31,569 nt of DNA from Nitrospinota bacterium (GCA_016212295.1 JACRGO010000165.1:1-31569), one strand, 5' to 3'. Positions 1 through 8,260 are shown, counted from the first letter of the stretch. The notes: generated by a model not told the origin, from the letters alone. A program made the numbers and translations.

Positions 1-2
1 CA

Positions 3-98
3 AGAAGACAGGGCGTTCATCCAAGAGATTTCTTGCAAATTCTCCTAAGCGAGGATACGGCCAAGGCCCAAGCCGCACTATACCAAAACTCAAGCTGA
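3..98 (+). CDS. 3' end of an unidentified gene (partial)
   Basis: An open frame runs in from the left edge and stops at TGA 96-98. It encodes about 31 residues of ordinary protein-like composition ending ALYQNSS. The next gene would start 7 bases further on, which fits an operon. Frame 2 is also open, to a TGA at 104-106 that overlaps the next ATG (TGATG), but its translation is lysine/proline/serine rich and looks less natural. Which frame is real cannot be settled from so little sequence, and no product can be named. Confidence 0.3.
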   Translation, partial: RRQGVHPRDFLQILLSEDTAKAQAALYQNSS

Positions 99-105
99 AG
101 CCGTG

Positions 106-396
106 ATGCGCTCTAAAAAATTTGGGCTAAACTGTTACAGAAGGATACATGCCTGCCTTTGGGCCAAACGCTATCCACTGCTGTCTGAAAAAAGGAAGAC
201 CATAAAGATGGAGATGAAGGGCCTGCCTTTGCCAAAAGGCATGGAAATTCATTATCCGGAAAATCTTGAGAGGGAGGAGCTGACCCTTTCCCTGCGGTTT
301 TCCAATTCCCAGGACCTTATATCTGGTCTGGATGAAATAAAATATAGGTGGGAACAGGAAAGGGTGGAGCGGATATTGGGGATGCTCAGGGAATAA
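106..396 (+). CDS. Small hypothetical protein
   Basis: This is a 96-residue ORF that I do not recognise. The N-terminal third is basic with several Cys/Trp/Tyr. The C-terminal 60 residues look like a small folded domain: a strand-rich part with ELTLSLRF followed by an amphipathic helix ending in RVERILGMLRE. The ATG at 106 follows directly on the preceding reading frame. An in-frame ATG at 208, preceded by AGGAAG at good spacing, would give a 62-residue protein containing only the domain-like part and is an equally plausible start. The gene ends 14 bases before the convergent membrane-protein gene. Confidence 0.45.
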   Translation: MRSKKFGLNCYRRIHACLWAKRYPLLSEKRKTIKMEMKGLPLPKGMEIHYPENLEREELTLSLRFSNSQDLISGLDEIKYRWEQERVERILGMLRE

Positions 397-410
397 AAAA
401 AAGGGCCGTA

Positions 411-599
411 TCAGTCCTCGTCCTTTTTTCTCTGGCCGAAGACAATCAATGAGTTCCCTATGACGAGCGATCCTAATAATGTTACCATGATAAGGATATC
501 CGCTATGTTCCTGGGGAGCTTTACTTGGGTGGAAAAAACATAGGTACCCAGCACGCCTAAGCCAATGACAAGTATTCCTGATATTATTTTCATGTTCAT
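411..599 (-). CDS. Small two-helix membrane protein
   Basis: This 62-residue ORF has two hydrophobic segments, roughly residues 5-23 and 33-54, separated by a short polar loop (TQVKLPRN). It ends in a charged tail, QRKKDED. That pattern fits a small inner-membrane hairpin protein. The start at 599 has a modest AAGAGA ribosome site upstream, and a second in-frame ATG lies two codons on. It is convergent with the preceding small gene and divergent from the DUF2400 gene. No family is recognised, and the function is unknown. Confidence 0.6.
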   Translation of the reverse strand: MNMKIISGILVIGLGVLGTYVFSTQVKLPRNIADILIMVTLLGSLVIGNSLIVFGQRKKDED

Positions 600-679
600 G
601 ATTTTTTCTCTTAATATTATTATGTTCAGTAATTTACTTAATATTAAAACAAATATTTTTATAGGTCAAAGGAAAGCAC

Positions 680-1579
680 ATGGAACCTAAGGACACCCTG
701 GACCGTCTCTATGTCCTTTACAAGGGGGAATATCTCGAATCCGACCCCGTTTGCCTCGTCCACCGGTTCCAAGCACGGCTGGATGTGGAAATCTCCGCCT
801 TGCTTGCGGCCCTGTTCGCCTTCGGGAGGGCGGACATGATTATAAAGTCGGTTGAGAAAATTCTGGAAGCAATGGAGATGCGGCCTTTTGAATACATTTC
901 TGGTTCTCCGGAAAAAAAAATAATATCCGATTTCACTGAATTTCAATACAGGTTTGTAAAGGGGGCCGACTTGGCAGCCCTGCTGATAGCTTTGAAAATC
1001 ACCATGCAAAGGGACAAAGGCATTGGGAGTTTGTTGCGTTCTTTTGGGAAAATCGACGTGGAGGCCCGGCCGTTTTCACGGGCAGGGAATCATCCTCTCA
1101 AGGAAAAGAGGGTGTGGCGCCTTTGCCTTTTTTTGCGCGAAATACTTTTCGAACGCGGATTGGCCGCGGCAAAAAGGCATAAACTGAAAATAACCAGGGG
1201 GTTTTCTCACCTCCTGGCCGACCCCGCTAAGTCCAGCGCCTGCAAGCGATGGTTCCTCCTGTTCCGGTGGATGGTCCGAAAGGATGAAATAGATTTCGGG
1301 CTTTGGGAATTCATCAAGCCTGGCGAGTTGCTGATGCCGGTGGATACGCATATAGCAAGGATCGGCTTCCTTATCGGCCTTACCACGTGCAAGGGAACCG
1401 GGGCAGCCATGGTCAAGGAGATTACGGAAAACCTGGGAAAGATAGATCCATTGGACCCCTTGAAATACGACTTCGCTCTCACCAGGCTTGGGATACTTAA
1501 GGAATGCCCGAGGAAGAGGGTTGAGAAGCTTTGCGGGAAGTGCGCCATCAAGGGCATCTGCGCCCTATATAGAGCCTGA
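680..1579 (+). CDS. DUF2400 / TIGR02757 family protein, HhH-GPD-like
   Basis: The 299-residue protein has the hallmarks of the DUF2400 (TIGR02757) family: KRWFLLFRWMVR, then DFGLWEFIKPGELLMPVDTH. The VDTHIARI segment (Asp222) matches the VDTHIFRV region of endonuclease III, where the Asp is catalytic. The C-terminus has Cys276, 285, 288 and 294 (C-X8-C-X2-C-X5-C), close to the C-X6-C-X2-C-X5-C iron-sulphur loop of that enzyme. The helix-hairpin-helix segment carrying the catalytic lysine of endonuclease III is not apparent. From this I infer a DNA-repair-like or nucleic-acid-binding fold with a 4Fe-4S cluster. The family has no firmly established function that I know of. The start is preceded by AAAGGAAAG. 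Confidence 0.9.
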   Translation: MEPKDTLDRLYVLYKGEYLESDPVCLVHRFQARLDVEISALLAALFAFGRADMIIKSVEKILEAMEMRPFEYISGSPEKKIISDFTEFQYRFVKGADLAALLIALKITMQRDKGIGSLLRSFGKIDVEARPFSRAGNHPLKEKRVWRLCLFLREILFERGLAAAKRHKLKITRGFSHLLADPAKSSACKRWFLLFRWMVRKDEIDFGLWEFIKPGELLMPVDTHIARIGFLIGLTTCKGTGAAMVKEITENLGKIDPLDPLKYDFALTRLGILKECPRKRVEKLCGKCAIKGICALYRA

Positions 1580-1649
1580 ACGAAAATCCCAGTCCAGGCA
1601 AAATTCGAATATTGAATATCGAAATCCGAAATAAGGGTCAGCTTTATAG

Positions 1650-2306
1650 TCAACGCCGCGAGTCAACCAATTCAAATTGCGCAACCAGTTGTTTAAAAAG
1701 CCCTTCGTTGCCGATGCTCAAGGGAAGCCTACCCCCCTCCCCTTCCCCTTTTATCAGCATCCCAATGATCTTGCCGCTAATAAGTCCATGGATTCCCAAA
1801 CTCAACATATATCTTCCCTCAAGCAAGCGCCCGCCTGCTCCGTGAATCCGTCCCCTGGCCAGGGAGCCGGATTTCCCGTGGTAATCTTGTCCCCTGTCCT
1901 TTAACTCGAAATCCCATTCCGTCCCGGAAAAGTCTAACCGGCCCGCCTGCGGCCGGCTTAGGGCATACTGGTCCCTGCCATAGGCCATCAAGAGGATGCA
2001 GTCAACTGCCTTTCCCTGTCTATCCACTCCCATTTTAAACTCCCCAATGGCATGGCCTCTTATAAATCCATAGTAAATTTCCCGGCCGCGGTTTTCGGCG
2101 TCGAATTCCCGCCAGGGCCCGGAATATTTTTCTTCCGCGTCCGCGACTCTTTTCCTGAAGCCAACCGGCAGCGGCTCCTGCCACGAAGCATCCGCCCTCT
2201 CCACTTCCCGCCAATCCCCGGCCATGGCCGAAGGGACGACTGTGAAGAAAAGAAGGGATAAAAAAAACAATTTGGCCTGGAACAGCGGCGGCATCCAGGC
2301 GTTCAT
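1650..2306 (-). CDS. Exported protein of unknown function
   Basis: The 218-residue protein begins with a signal peptide: a short N-region, a hydrophobic run containing FFLSLLFFTVV, and a likely cleavage after SAMA. The mature part is beta-rich with many Gly and aromatic residues (for example GREIYYGFIRGHAIGEFKMG and LEGRYMLSLGIHGLISGKI), suggesting a small periplasmic beta-sandwich or barrel. The frame stays open for 28 more codons upstream, but those lie in an interspersed repeat. The start at 2306 gives a clean signal peptide and has GAGG about 8 bases upstream. No family is recognised. Confidence 0.65.
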   Translation of the reverse strand: MNAWMPPLFQAKLFFLSLLFFTVVPSAMAGDWREVERADASWQEPLPVGFRKRVADAEEKYSGPWREFDAENRGREIYYGFIRGHAIGEFKMGVDRQGKAVDCILLMAYGRDQYALSRPQAGRLDFSGTEWDFELKDRGQDYHGKSGSLARGRIHGAGGRLLEGRYMLSLGIHGLISGKIIGMLIKGEGEGGRLPLSIGNEGLFKQLVAQFELVDSRR

Positions 2307-2324
2307 GGCACAGCCTCGCCGAAC

Positions 2325-2500
2325 CAGAAGTGAAACAAAATCCCAAATGACAAATAAATTACAATTATTGAATGTCCAAAACAATTCCATTTCCTTATCC
2401 TTGTTTGTTCTTTGTAATTTTGGTTATTGGGATTTATTTGTTATTTGATAATTGAGGTTTGGAGTTTCATAAAGCTTCGTTTTTTTAACAAAGTTTTATG
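2325..2500 (-). repeat. AT-rich interspersed repeat, copy 1
   Basis: The body has a left arm (CCCAAATGACAAATAAATTA) and a right arm (GGGATTTATTTGTTATTTG) that are imperfect inverted copies. It continues into a second hairpin: CATAAAGCTTCG (2468-2479) against CAAAGTTTTATG (2489-2500). It is the same family as copies at 17842-18050, 24448-24620, 25877-26066 and 30782-30936. It lies in the gap 2307-2572, which otherwise holds only the upstream regions of the flanking genes. Confidence 0.85.
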
Positions 2501-2572
2501 GATTGGTGGTACAGGTATAGCCTTGTTTAAAAATCTTCTCATGTATTTTTACTCCAAGCCGATAATTATATT

Positions 2573-3259
2573 ATGCTATCACCAATAAGTTCATCAAATA
2601 TAATTCCTTCGGTAAGCCAGCCGAATTTCCCATCGGAGATCCTCAAGGCCAAGGAATTGTATTACAGCAGCACAACCCAACTGTACCTCAAGACCAGTGA
2701 AGGGGACTTGGTGGACCTGTCTTTCGGCGTCCAGAAAGGTTATTCCCAGTCCTTGAGCCGGAAATATTCGCCTGACGGCTCCTCGGTCCAGGAAATATCC
2801 GCTACAGCCAAGGCCGCTTCCAATTATTCGTTGACGGTTAACGGGAGCCTCAATGAGGAGGAAATGTCGGCCATTAACGACTTGGTTGGCAAACTCACCC
2901 CGATGGCAAAGGACTTATTGAACAAAATGGACAACGGAGGACAAGGGACCCTGGATATAACAAATCTGAGCATACCAAGCGCCATTGAGGAATTTCAATT
3001 TTCCATGGAGGAACAGTACCAGGCAGCCCTTACCACCACTGAGGACCAGCCGGAGGACGGCCAGGGCTCCCGAATCCGCGACCTCCCGGCCCTTGTTACG
3101 TCCGCCCTGAACTCCGTTTTCCAGAATATCATTCCTGAAGCGCAAAACAGTTACAAGGATATTCTCGATTCCATAGGGAAAAACGCCTCATCATCAAAAG
3201 CCAAACAAAAGCCTTCCGCCACTCCTGCCGAAAGTAGAAGCGACAAAATCGCCGCCTGA
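2573..3259 (+). CDS. Hypothetical protein with a polar low-complexity C-terminus
   Basis: The 228-residue protein has no signal peptide or membrane segment. Residues about 25-60 hold a strand-rich motif, LYLKTSEGDLVDLSFGVQKG. Residues about 90-125 look helical (NEEEMSAINDLVGKLTPMAKDLLNKM). The last 30 residues are Ser/Lys/Ala rich. The N-terminus, rich in Ser, Pro and Asn, resembles soluble or secreted adaptor-like proteins. I recall similar EGD-motif hypothetical proteins in proteobacteria but cannot name a family. No strong Shine-Dalgarno is visible before the ATG. Confidence 0.72.
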   Translation: MLSPISSSNIIPSVSQPNFPSEILKAKELYYSSTTQLYLKTSEGDLVDLSFGVQKGYSQSLSRKYSPDGSSVQEISATAKAASNYSLTVNGSLNEEEMSAINDLVGKLTPMAKDLLNKMDNGGQGTLDITNLSIPSAIEEFQFSMEEQYQAALTTTEDQPEDGQGSRIRDLPALVTSALNSVFQNIIPEAQNSYKDILDSIGKNASSSKAKQKPSATPAESRSDKIAA

Positions 3260-3340
3260 AAATCCATCCAAGCATATTAAAAATTTCCATAAGACCCAAT
3301 AACGAAATCCTAAACAATATCAAAATTCAAAGGCTCAAAT

Positions 3341-3451
3341 TTCAAAACTCAGGCCAACGTGGTTTGGTATATTGAAATTTGGTTATTCGGACTTGTTTCG
3401 TATTTCGATATTCGGTATTCGGATTTTGGTTGCGGCCAACGGCCGCGCCAG
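3341..3451 (+). repeat. TTCGG-type AT-rich repeat with GC hairpin tail
   Basis: Runs of TATTTCGATATTCGGTATTC type are followed by GGTTGCGGCC AAC GGCCGCGCC. The GC-rich tail is the same as that on the main repeat family (compare 24592-24620 and 30908-30936), but the AT-rich body differs. A short related stretch lies at about 1600-1635. This repeat, the hairpins at 3506-3535 and the inverted repeat at 3555-3615 account for most of the 381-base gap 3260-3640; no gene is seen there. Confidence 0.65.
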
Positions 3452-3505
3452 GCATTCTGTATATCCTTGTTAATTTTTTTTGGCAGTATTGATATAACCC
3501 ACCCC

Positions 3506-3535
3506 GGCGCTTCGCGCCACCCCTCCAAGGAGGGG
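3506..3535. repeat. Pair of short GC-rich hairpins
   Basis: GGCGC TTC GCGCC (3506-3518) is followed directly by CCCCTCC AA GGAGGGG (3520-3535). Both are perfect stems. There is no T-tract, so this looks like a dispersed palindromic repeat rather than a terminator. Confidence 0.6.
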
Positions 3536-3554
3536 AATTTTATGCGCATTCGCT

Positions 3555-3615
3555 CTATATTATTGCGTTCAGAAATTTGCGCGGACAACGCAAATTTCTG
3601 AACGCAATAATATAG
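3555..3615. repeat. Perfect 27-bp inverted repeat
   Basis: The left arm at 3555-3581 and right arm at 3589-3615 are perfectly complementary over 27 bp, with a 7-base loop CGGACAA. The core of the left arm reads TATTGCGTTCAGAAATTTGC. It ends 25 bases before the start of the first pseudo-receiver/TPR gene. There is no T-run after the stem. Confidence 0.9.
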
Positions 3616-3640
3616 CCAATGCTTTTTAAAAAATGCCATA

Positions 3641-5062
3641 ATGGAATGTATGGAATCAAGCAAGCCCCAGAGCGAGACCCGGGAAATTCTGAACCAGCAA
3701 CGGCTTTTGAAGCAGGCCAGGGAGAAGGTCAACCGGCTGTTGCACAAAAATGTGTATATCATCAGCGGTGACATGAATATCCGGGGAGTGATCAAAGGCC
3801 ATCTGGAAACCCTGGGTTTTCATCCGGACAAGGTCCGGGCCAATAACACCCCGGCTGAACTTATAGCCCGGTTGAAGCAGAACCATGATGACGTGGACCT
3901 CGTTATTTGCCACCTTAAGGCCCTGGACAGCCGGGTTTCCAACCAAACCGGGGTCCAGCTGTTGAATATTGTGAAGGACATCCTGCTCAACGCCTCTTCG
4001 CCGAAAAACATCCCCTTCATCTTTCTCGAAAAGGAATTCGAGAGGAAGGACATCCTCCTGACCTTCAAATCCGGCGCCTCCCAACTTGTCATTTTTCCTT
4101 CCGATCCAGTCTCACTTGGCAACAAGCTGCATGACGTTTTTGAAATGCCCAAGGACTCAGTGATGGCCCAGGAGACCATGAATCTCTTGTTGCAGGGAAA
4201 CAAGTTTCAGGAGCAGGGACTCTTTGAGAGCGCCATCGAATGTTACAATAAGGCCCTGTCAGTTGGAGGAAACAGCGTTGATGTGCTGATGGAAAAGGCC
4301 AATACTTTGTTGAAAATGGGTGAGTTGGAACAGGCCATTCTGGTTTACAAAAGGGTCACGGAAGTGGAAGCCAATTTCCCCAGGGCCCATCAGGGGCTGG
4401 GCATGGCCTACTCCCGGTTAGGGAACTTTTATGAGGCCAAAAAACATTATATGAAGGTGATGGAAATGGAACCGCATAACGTCCAGGTCACGTACAACCT
4501 GGGCGTGCTTTATCAGGATGAAGGAGACTGTGAATCAGCGAAGCGGTATTTTGAGCAGGGAATGAAGCTGAACAAAAAATTCGTGATGAATTACCTGGGG
4601 CTGGCCAAGGTCCACGAAGCGCTGGACAATCCAGGGGAATCCCTTAAGGTCTACAAGCAGGCCATGCAACAAAACCCAAGCCAGACCTTTCTTTATGTAA
4701 CCGCCGGAGATTTTTGCCTGAAGCACAATCTGAACAAGGAAGCGGAGGACATTTTCGGCAAGGCCATCAGCCAGAACGAGACCCATCTGCATCTTTACAA
4801 TAGGCTGGGAATAGCCCTCAGAAAACAAAAGAAGTATGATGAGGCCATTGCTAATTACACAAAGGCGATAAAAATACGGCCGGATGACGCCAATCTCATT
4901 TATAATCTGGCAAAGGCGCATTTCATGAAAGGCGAAGACCTCCCCTCTATTCAGAAGCTGAAAGAGGCATTCGGCATGGATAAGACCCTCAGGACAAAGT
5001 TCGAGGAAGACCAGGTCTTTTCCAGGCTCCTGGAAAAATATCCGGATAAATTCATTGATTGA
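3641..5062 (+). CDS. Pseudo-receiver domain plus TPR protein (paralogue 1)
   Basis: The 473-residue protein has an N-terminal helix (about 10-35), a CheY-like receiver fold (about 36-170) and at least eight tetratricopeptide repeats (about 178-460). The receiver is degenerate. The phospho-acceptor Asp is replaced by His91 (VDLVICHLKAL), the acidic pair is reduced to SGD, and the conserved Lys before Pro is Phe (IFPSDP). It therefore cannot be phosphorylated in the usual way and probably acts as a protein-interaction module. The TPRs are well formed (YNLGVLYQDEGDCESAKRYF). The gene is followed after 54 bases by a close paralogue. A second ATG three codons on is an alternative start. I infer a cytoplasmic scaffold in a signalling or motility complex. 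Confidence 0.85.
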   Translation: MECMESSKPQSETREILNQQRLLKQAREKVNRLLHKNVYIISGDMNIRGVIKGHLETLGFHPDKVRANNTPAELIARLKQNHDDVDLVICHLKALDSRVSNQTGVQLLNIVKDILLNASSPKNIPFIFLEKEFERKDILLTFKSGASQLVIFPSDPVSLGNKLHDVFEMPKDSVMAQETMNLLLQGNKFQEQGLFESAIECYNKALSVGGNSVDVLMEKANTLLKMGELEQAILVYKRVTEVEANFPRAHQGLGMAYSRLGNFYEAKKHYMKVMEMEPHNVQVTYNLGVLYQDEGDCESAKRYFEQGMKLNKKFVMNYLGLAKVHEALDNPGESLKVYKQAMQQNPSQTFLYVTAGDFCLKHNLNKEAEDIFGKAISQNETHLHLYNRLGIALRKQKKYDEAIANYTKAIKIRPDDANLIYNLAKAHFMKGEDLPSIQKLKEAFGMDKTLRTKFEEDQVFSRLLEKYPDKFID

Positions 5063-5116
5063 GGTCATTTAATATCTTCTTGCGCATAAGATTCACCTAT
5101 TATGACAGGGGTTTGA

Positions 5117-6532
5117 ATGGACAACAAGGACAAGCGTTCCGATGAATTAAAGGACATTCTAAGCCAGCAACATCACCTGAAAGTCGTTAGGGAGAAGGTT
5201 GCCAGGCTTCTGGACAAGCGTATTTTTGTCATAAGCGGCGACCTGGAGGTCCGCGGCGCCATCAAGGGGTACATGGAGACCCTGGGCTTTTCCTCCAAAA
5301 ATATAAAGGCCACGAACAACTCCGCTGAGTTGATCTCACAGGCCAAACAGGACCCCGAAAAAGTTGATCTGGTTATTTGCAATCTCAAGGCATTGGACAG
5401 CCGGTACGGCTCTCAAACGGGATTTCAACTCCTGCGCATAATATCCGAGATGCTCTCTCGTTGTACCCAAAGACGCAGCATCCCTTTCATTTTTGTTGAA
5501 AAGGAATTCACCAAGGAAGAAATTATTTCATCCTTCAAGGCCGGGGCTTCGCAGTTTCTGGTCTTTCCCTCCGATCCCATTGCCTTTGGAAAAAAAATTA
5601 TTGAAGTGTTTGAAGGGCCCAAGGAATCCGCCCAGGCCAGGGAAGTGAACAGCCTCCTCCTGGAGGCCAATAAACTCCGGGAGAGGGGGGAGTTCGGGCA
5701 GTCCATCGTCCTTTACAATAAAGCCCTTGCCTTGGGAGGAGAAAACGCTGAGGTCTTCACGGAAAAAGGCAATGCCCTTTTGCAGATGGAGAATATAGAG
5801 CAAGCGGTGCTGGCCTTCCAACGGGCCATCGAGATCGAAATGAATTTTCCCAGGGCCTATCAGGGACTGGGTACCGCTTATGAACAATTGGGGGACGCCC
5901 AAAAAGCCAAGGAAAATTTCAACAAGGTATTGGAACTGGAACCGGACAATGTTCAGGTCTGTTACAACCTGGGGGTCCTCTACCAGGAGGAAGCCAATTA
6001 CGACCAGGCCAAGTTCTATTTTGAAAAAGGCATCAAGCAAAACAAGCAGTTCTTCAAGAACTACCTGGGCCTGGCTAAAAATTATGAAGCGCAGGAAAAA
6101 CCACAGGAGGCGTTGAATATTTATAAGCAGGCCATGTCTCACAATCCAAGCCAGACCTTTCTATCCGTTACAGCCGGGGATTTCTGCCTTAAGCACGAAA
6201 TGAACAAGGAGGCGGAAGAAATATTCTGCGTGGCCATCTCCGCCAACGAGACCAATATTCACCTCTACAACCGCATGGGCATAGCCCTGAGAAAACAAAA
6301 AAAATACAATGAGGCCATCACCAACTTCGCCAAGGCCATCAAGGTGAACCCTGATGACCCCAACCTGCGGTATAATCTCGCCAAGTCCTACTACATGAAG
6401 GGAGAAGAACAGGCCGCTATAGACAAACTGCTGAAGGCCTTTGAGTTGGACGCGGGATTGAAGGCCAAATTCGAACAGGACATGTACTTTTCCAAGCTGT
6501 TGGAAAAATATCCGGAAAAATTCAATGTATAA
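5117..6532 (+). CDS. Pseudo-receiver domain plus TPR protein (paralogue 2)
   Basis: The 471-residue protein has the same architecture as its upstream neighbour: an N-terminal helix, a receiver fold (about 35-168) and about eight TPRs (about 176-458). The phospho-acceptor position is Asn89 (VDLVICNLKAL) and the Lys position is Phe (VFPSDP), so this receiver is also inactive for classical phosphotransfer. The two proteins align end to end with many identical blocks (for example AGDFCLKH and GIALRKQKKY), which indicates a tandem duplication. AGGGG lies just before the ATG. The last codons are followed by a short gap to a convergent peptidase gene. A shared partner for the two proteins is an inference. 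Confidence 0.85.
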   Translation: MDNKDKRSDELKDILSQQHHLKVVREKVARLLDKRIFVISGDLEVRGAIKGYMETLGFSSKNIKATNNSAELISQAKQDPEKVDLVICNLKALDSRYGSQTGFQLLRIISEMLSRCTQRRSIPFIFVEKEFTKEEIISSFKAGASQFLVFPSDPIAFGKKIIEVFEGPKESAQAREVNSLLLEANKLRERGEFGQSIVLYNKALALGGENAEVFTEKGNALLQMENIEQAVLAFQRAIEIEMNFPRAYQGLGTAYEQLGDAQKAKENFNKVLELEPDNVQVCYNLGVLYQEEANYDQAKFYFEKGIKQNKQFFKNYLGLAKNYEAQEKPQEALNIYKQAMSHNPSQTFLSVTAGDFCLKHEMNKEAEEIFCVAISANETNIHLYNRMGIALRKQKKYNEAITNFAKAIKVNPDDPNLRYNLAKSYYMKGEEQAAIDKLLKAFELDAGLKAKFEQDMYFSKLLEKYPEKFNV

Positions 6533-6562
6533 AGGTGAATCGAATAATGAGCGTGTAAGTAT

Positions 6563-8020
6563 CTAAAATTCAACCATCTCCTTGACTAGTCCCCAAAACC
6601 TATCGACAGACGATATTTCCACGCGCTCCCGCGGGGAATGAAGGTCCTTTATCGTCGGGCCAAATGAGATGATGTCCATCCCCGGCGCCTTGCTTCCTAT
6701 CACCCCGCATTCCAGCCCGGCGTGGACCGCCCTGACCTTTGGCTCTTTCCCGAACTTTTCCTTATAAGCGGCCCTTGCCTTTTTCAAGAGGGGAGAATCC
6801 AGGTCAGGCAGCCAACCCGGATAGCGGCTTCCCAACGCCGTGTACATCCCGAACCTGTCGGCCAGTTTTTTTATCGAGGCCGCCAAGGCGTCCATTGATG
6901 CGTCCACCGGGCTCCGGCAATTCATCCCGACTGTCACTGTCCCATCGCCCCACCGCGCGGTGGCCAGATTCGAGGAGGTCTCCACCACATCCGGGAAGAT
7001 CCTGCTCATGGCCGCTGTGCCGTGCGGGACCTCTTGGAGGAATTCAGCAAGCCTGGCAACGGAACCGGCGTCCATCACATGGCCTTTGGACTGAAAATCC
7101 ATAGCTTCCTTTATTTCCAACTGGAGGTTCGGCTCGTCCGGCCCATACTCCTTCCTTTTCCCGGCTATATAGTCCAAGGCCGTCCTCTCCAACCATTCCT
7201 CTTTTCCCTTTGGCGCAAGGATAACGGCAGACGCCTCCCTGGGAATGACGTTACTCTTGTCGCCGCCCTCGAATCCGCAAATAGGAAATCGCATGACTCG
7301 TCCCACTTCCAGGAGCAGGCCTGCCAGAAGTTTTATGGCGTTGGCCCGATGCCTATGAATATCCAATCCGGAATGCCCGCCGGTAAGTCCCCCGATGCCG
7401 ATGGAAAAATGACCGCTCTCGGCGGGCATGGCGATTTTGGTAAAAGGAAAAGTGGAAACCACATTCATGCCGCCGGAGCACCCGATAATCAAGGTCCCCT
7501 CTTCAGAGGTATCGAAATTCAGCAGGCGTCTACCCCTCAGCAGGCCAGGGTCCAAATCCAAGGCCCCGGTGAGTCCTGTTTCCTCATCCACGGTGAATAG
7601 AAAATCAAGTGGGCCCGTCTCAAGGGAATCATCCTGCATCAAGGCCAGCATGGCGGCCACGCCCATGCCGTTATCCGCCCCAAGGCTGGTGCCGCTTGCC
7701 ATGACATACTTCCCGTCTGAACGCAGGCGGAGCGGATCTTTCCCGAAGTCATGCGAGGTCCCCTTTTCAGCAACGCATACCATGTCCAGGTGTGACTGCA
7801 AAATCGCCACGGGCTTTTCTCTCCCCCCTCCCCTGCCCTTCTTACGGACCAGGAGATTTCCGGCTGAGTCGGCCGTGCTTTCCAATCCCAGGTCCCGCGC
7901 CTTGGACTGGACAAATTCCCTGGCGCGGCCTTCCTCATTGGAGCGTCTTGGGATCAGGCTGATATCAACAAAATTTTCCCATACTACGCGAGGTTCCAGT
8001 TTTTGGATTAAGTCGTTCAT
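6563..8020 (-). CDS. pepD: Aminoacyl-histidine dipeptidase (PepD type, M20C)
   Basis: The 485-residue protein has the length and motifs of PepD/cytosol non-specific dipeptidase, a di-zinc enzyme that cleaves Xaa-His and other dipeptides in the cytoplasm. Metal and catalytic residues are visible: His77 and Asp79 (QSHLDMV), Asp116 (GADNGMG), Glu146-Glu147 (DEETGLTGA), Asp170 (NFDTSEEG) and His461 (DLHSPRE). The lid-domain motif HSGLDIHRHRANA is intact. The start has AGGAGAG 5-6 bases upstream. The gene stands alone on this strand, convergent with the TPR pair. Its role is probably peptide recycling. Confidence 0.96.
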   Translation of the reverse strand: MNDLIQKLEPRVVWENFVDISLIPRRSNEEGRAREFVQSKARDLGLESTADSAGNLLVRKKGRGGGREKPVAILQSHLDMVCVAEKGTSHDFGKDPLRLRSDGKYVMASGTSLGADNGMGVAAMLALMQDDSLETGPLDFLFTVDEETGLTGALDLDPGLLRGRRLLNFDTSEEGTLIIGCSGGMNVVSTFPFTKIAMPAESGHFSIGIGGLTGGHSGLDIHRHRANAIKLLAGLLLEVGRVMRFPICGFEGGDKSNVIPREASAVILAPKGKEEWLERTALDYIAGKRKEYGPDEPNLQLEIKEAMDFQSKGHVMDAGSVARLAEFLQEVPHGTAAMSRIFPDVVETSSNLATARWGDGTVTVGMNCRSPVDASMDALAASIKKLADRFGMYTALGSRYPGWLPDLDSPLLKKARAAYKEKFGKEPKVRAVHAGLECGVIGSKAPGMDIISFGPTIKDLHSPRERVEISSVDRFWGLVKEMVEF

Positions 8021-8041
8021 TGTCTCTCCTATAATTTTTTA

Positions 8042-8102
8042 ACCACGAATTTACACGAATAATAAATTTTTTAAAAATAACATTCGTGTAAATTAGTGTT
8101 CA
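8042..8102. repeat. ACACGAAT-type inverted repeat
   Basis: The left arm ACCACGAATTTACACGAAT (8042-8060) is an imperfect inverted copy of ATTCGTGTAAATTAGTGTTC (8083-8102), with an A/T-only loop. It starts about 20 bases upstream of the dipeptidase start codon. The gap 8021-8407 holds this repeat, a fragment of the main repeat and the TAAAGT cluster; no gene is seen. Confidence 0.75.
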
Positions 8103-8167
8103 TTCTTTGTAATTTTGGTTACTGAGATTAGTTTGTCATTTGACAATTGGGGTTTGAAGTTTCATGA
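8102..8167 (-). repeat. AT-rich interspersed repeat, half copy
   Basis: This matches only the right half of the element at 2325-2500: TTTGTAATTTTGGTTACTGA, then GTTTGTCATTTGACAATTGG and GTTTCAT. The left arm and the GC tail are missing. It abuts the ACACGAAT inverted repeat directly, as if one element had inserted into or recombined with the other. Confidence 0.7.
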
Positions 8168-8260
8168 TACAAAAACCAGGGACCATCCCGCAATTTTCCA
8201 GGATTGACATTCTTTTAAAAAAGCAATACTGTCTATATACCACAGCCAAATTTAAAGCGC

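Noticed and set aside
1650-2390. The reading frame of the exported protein extended to 2390
   Set aside because: The extra 28 residues are translated from an interspersed repeat, and the signal peptide and ribosome site fit the start at 2306.
3555-3615. Rho-independent terminator
   Set aside because: The stem is AT-rich and no T-tract follows on either strand.
5528-6142. 204-residue minus-strand open frame
   Set aside because: It is antisense to TPR repeats; the Leu/Phe-rich pattern is the mirror of TPR codons.
7428-8042. 204-residue plus-strand open frame
   Set aside because: It is antisense to the complete, motif-bearing dipeptidase gene, and its Ser/Pro-rich translation is a shadow.
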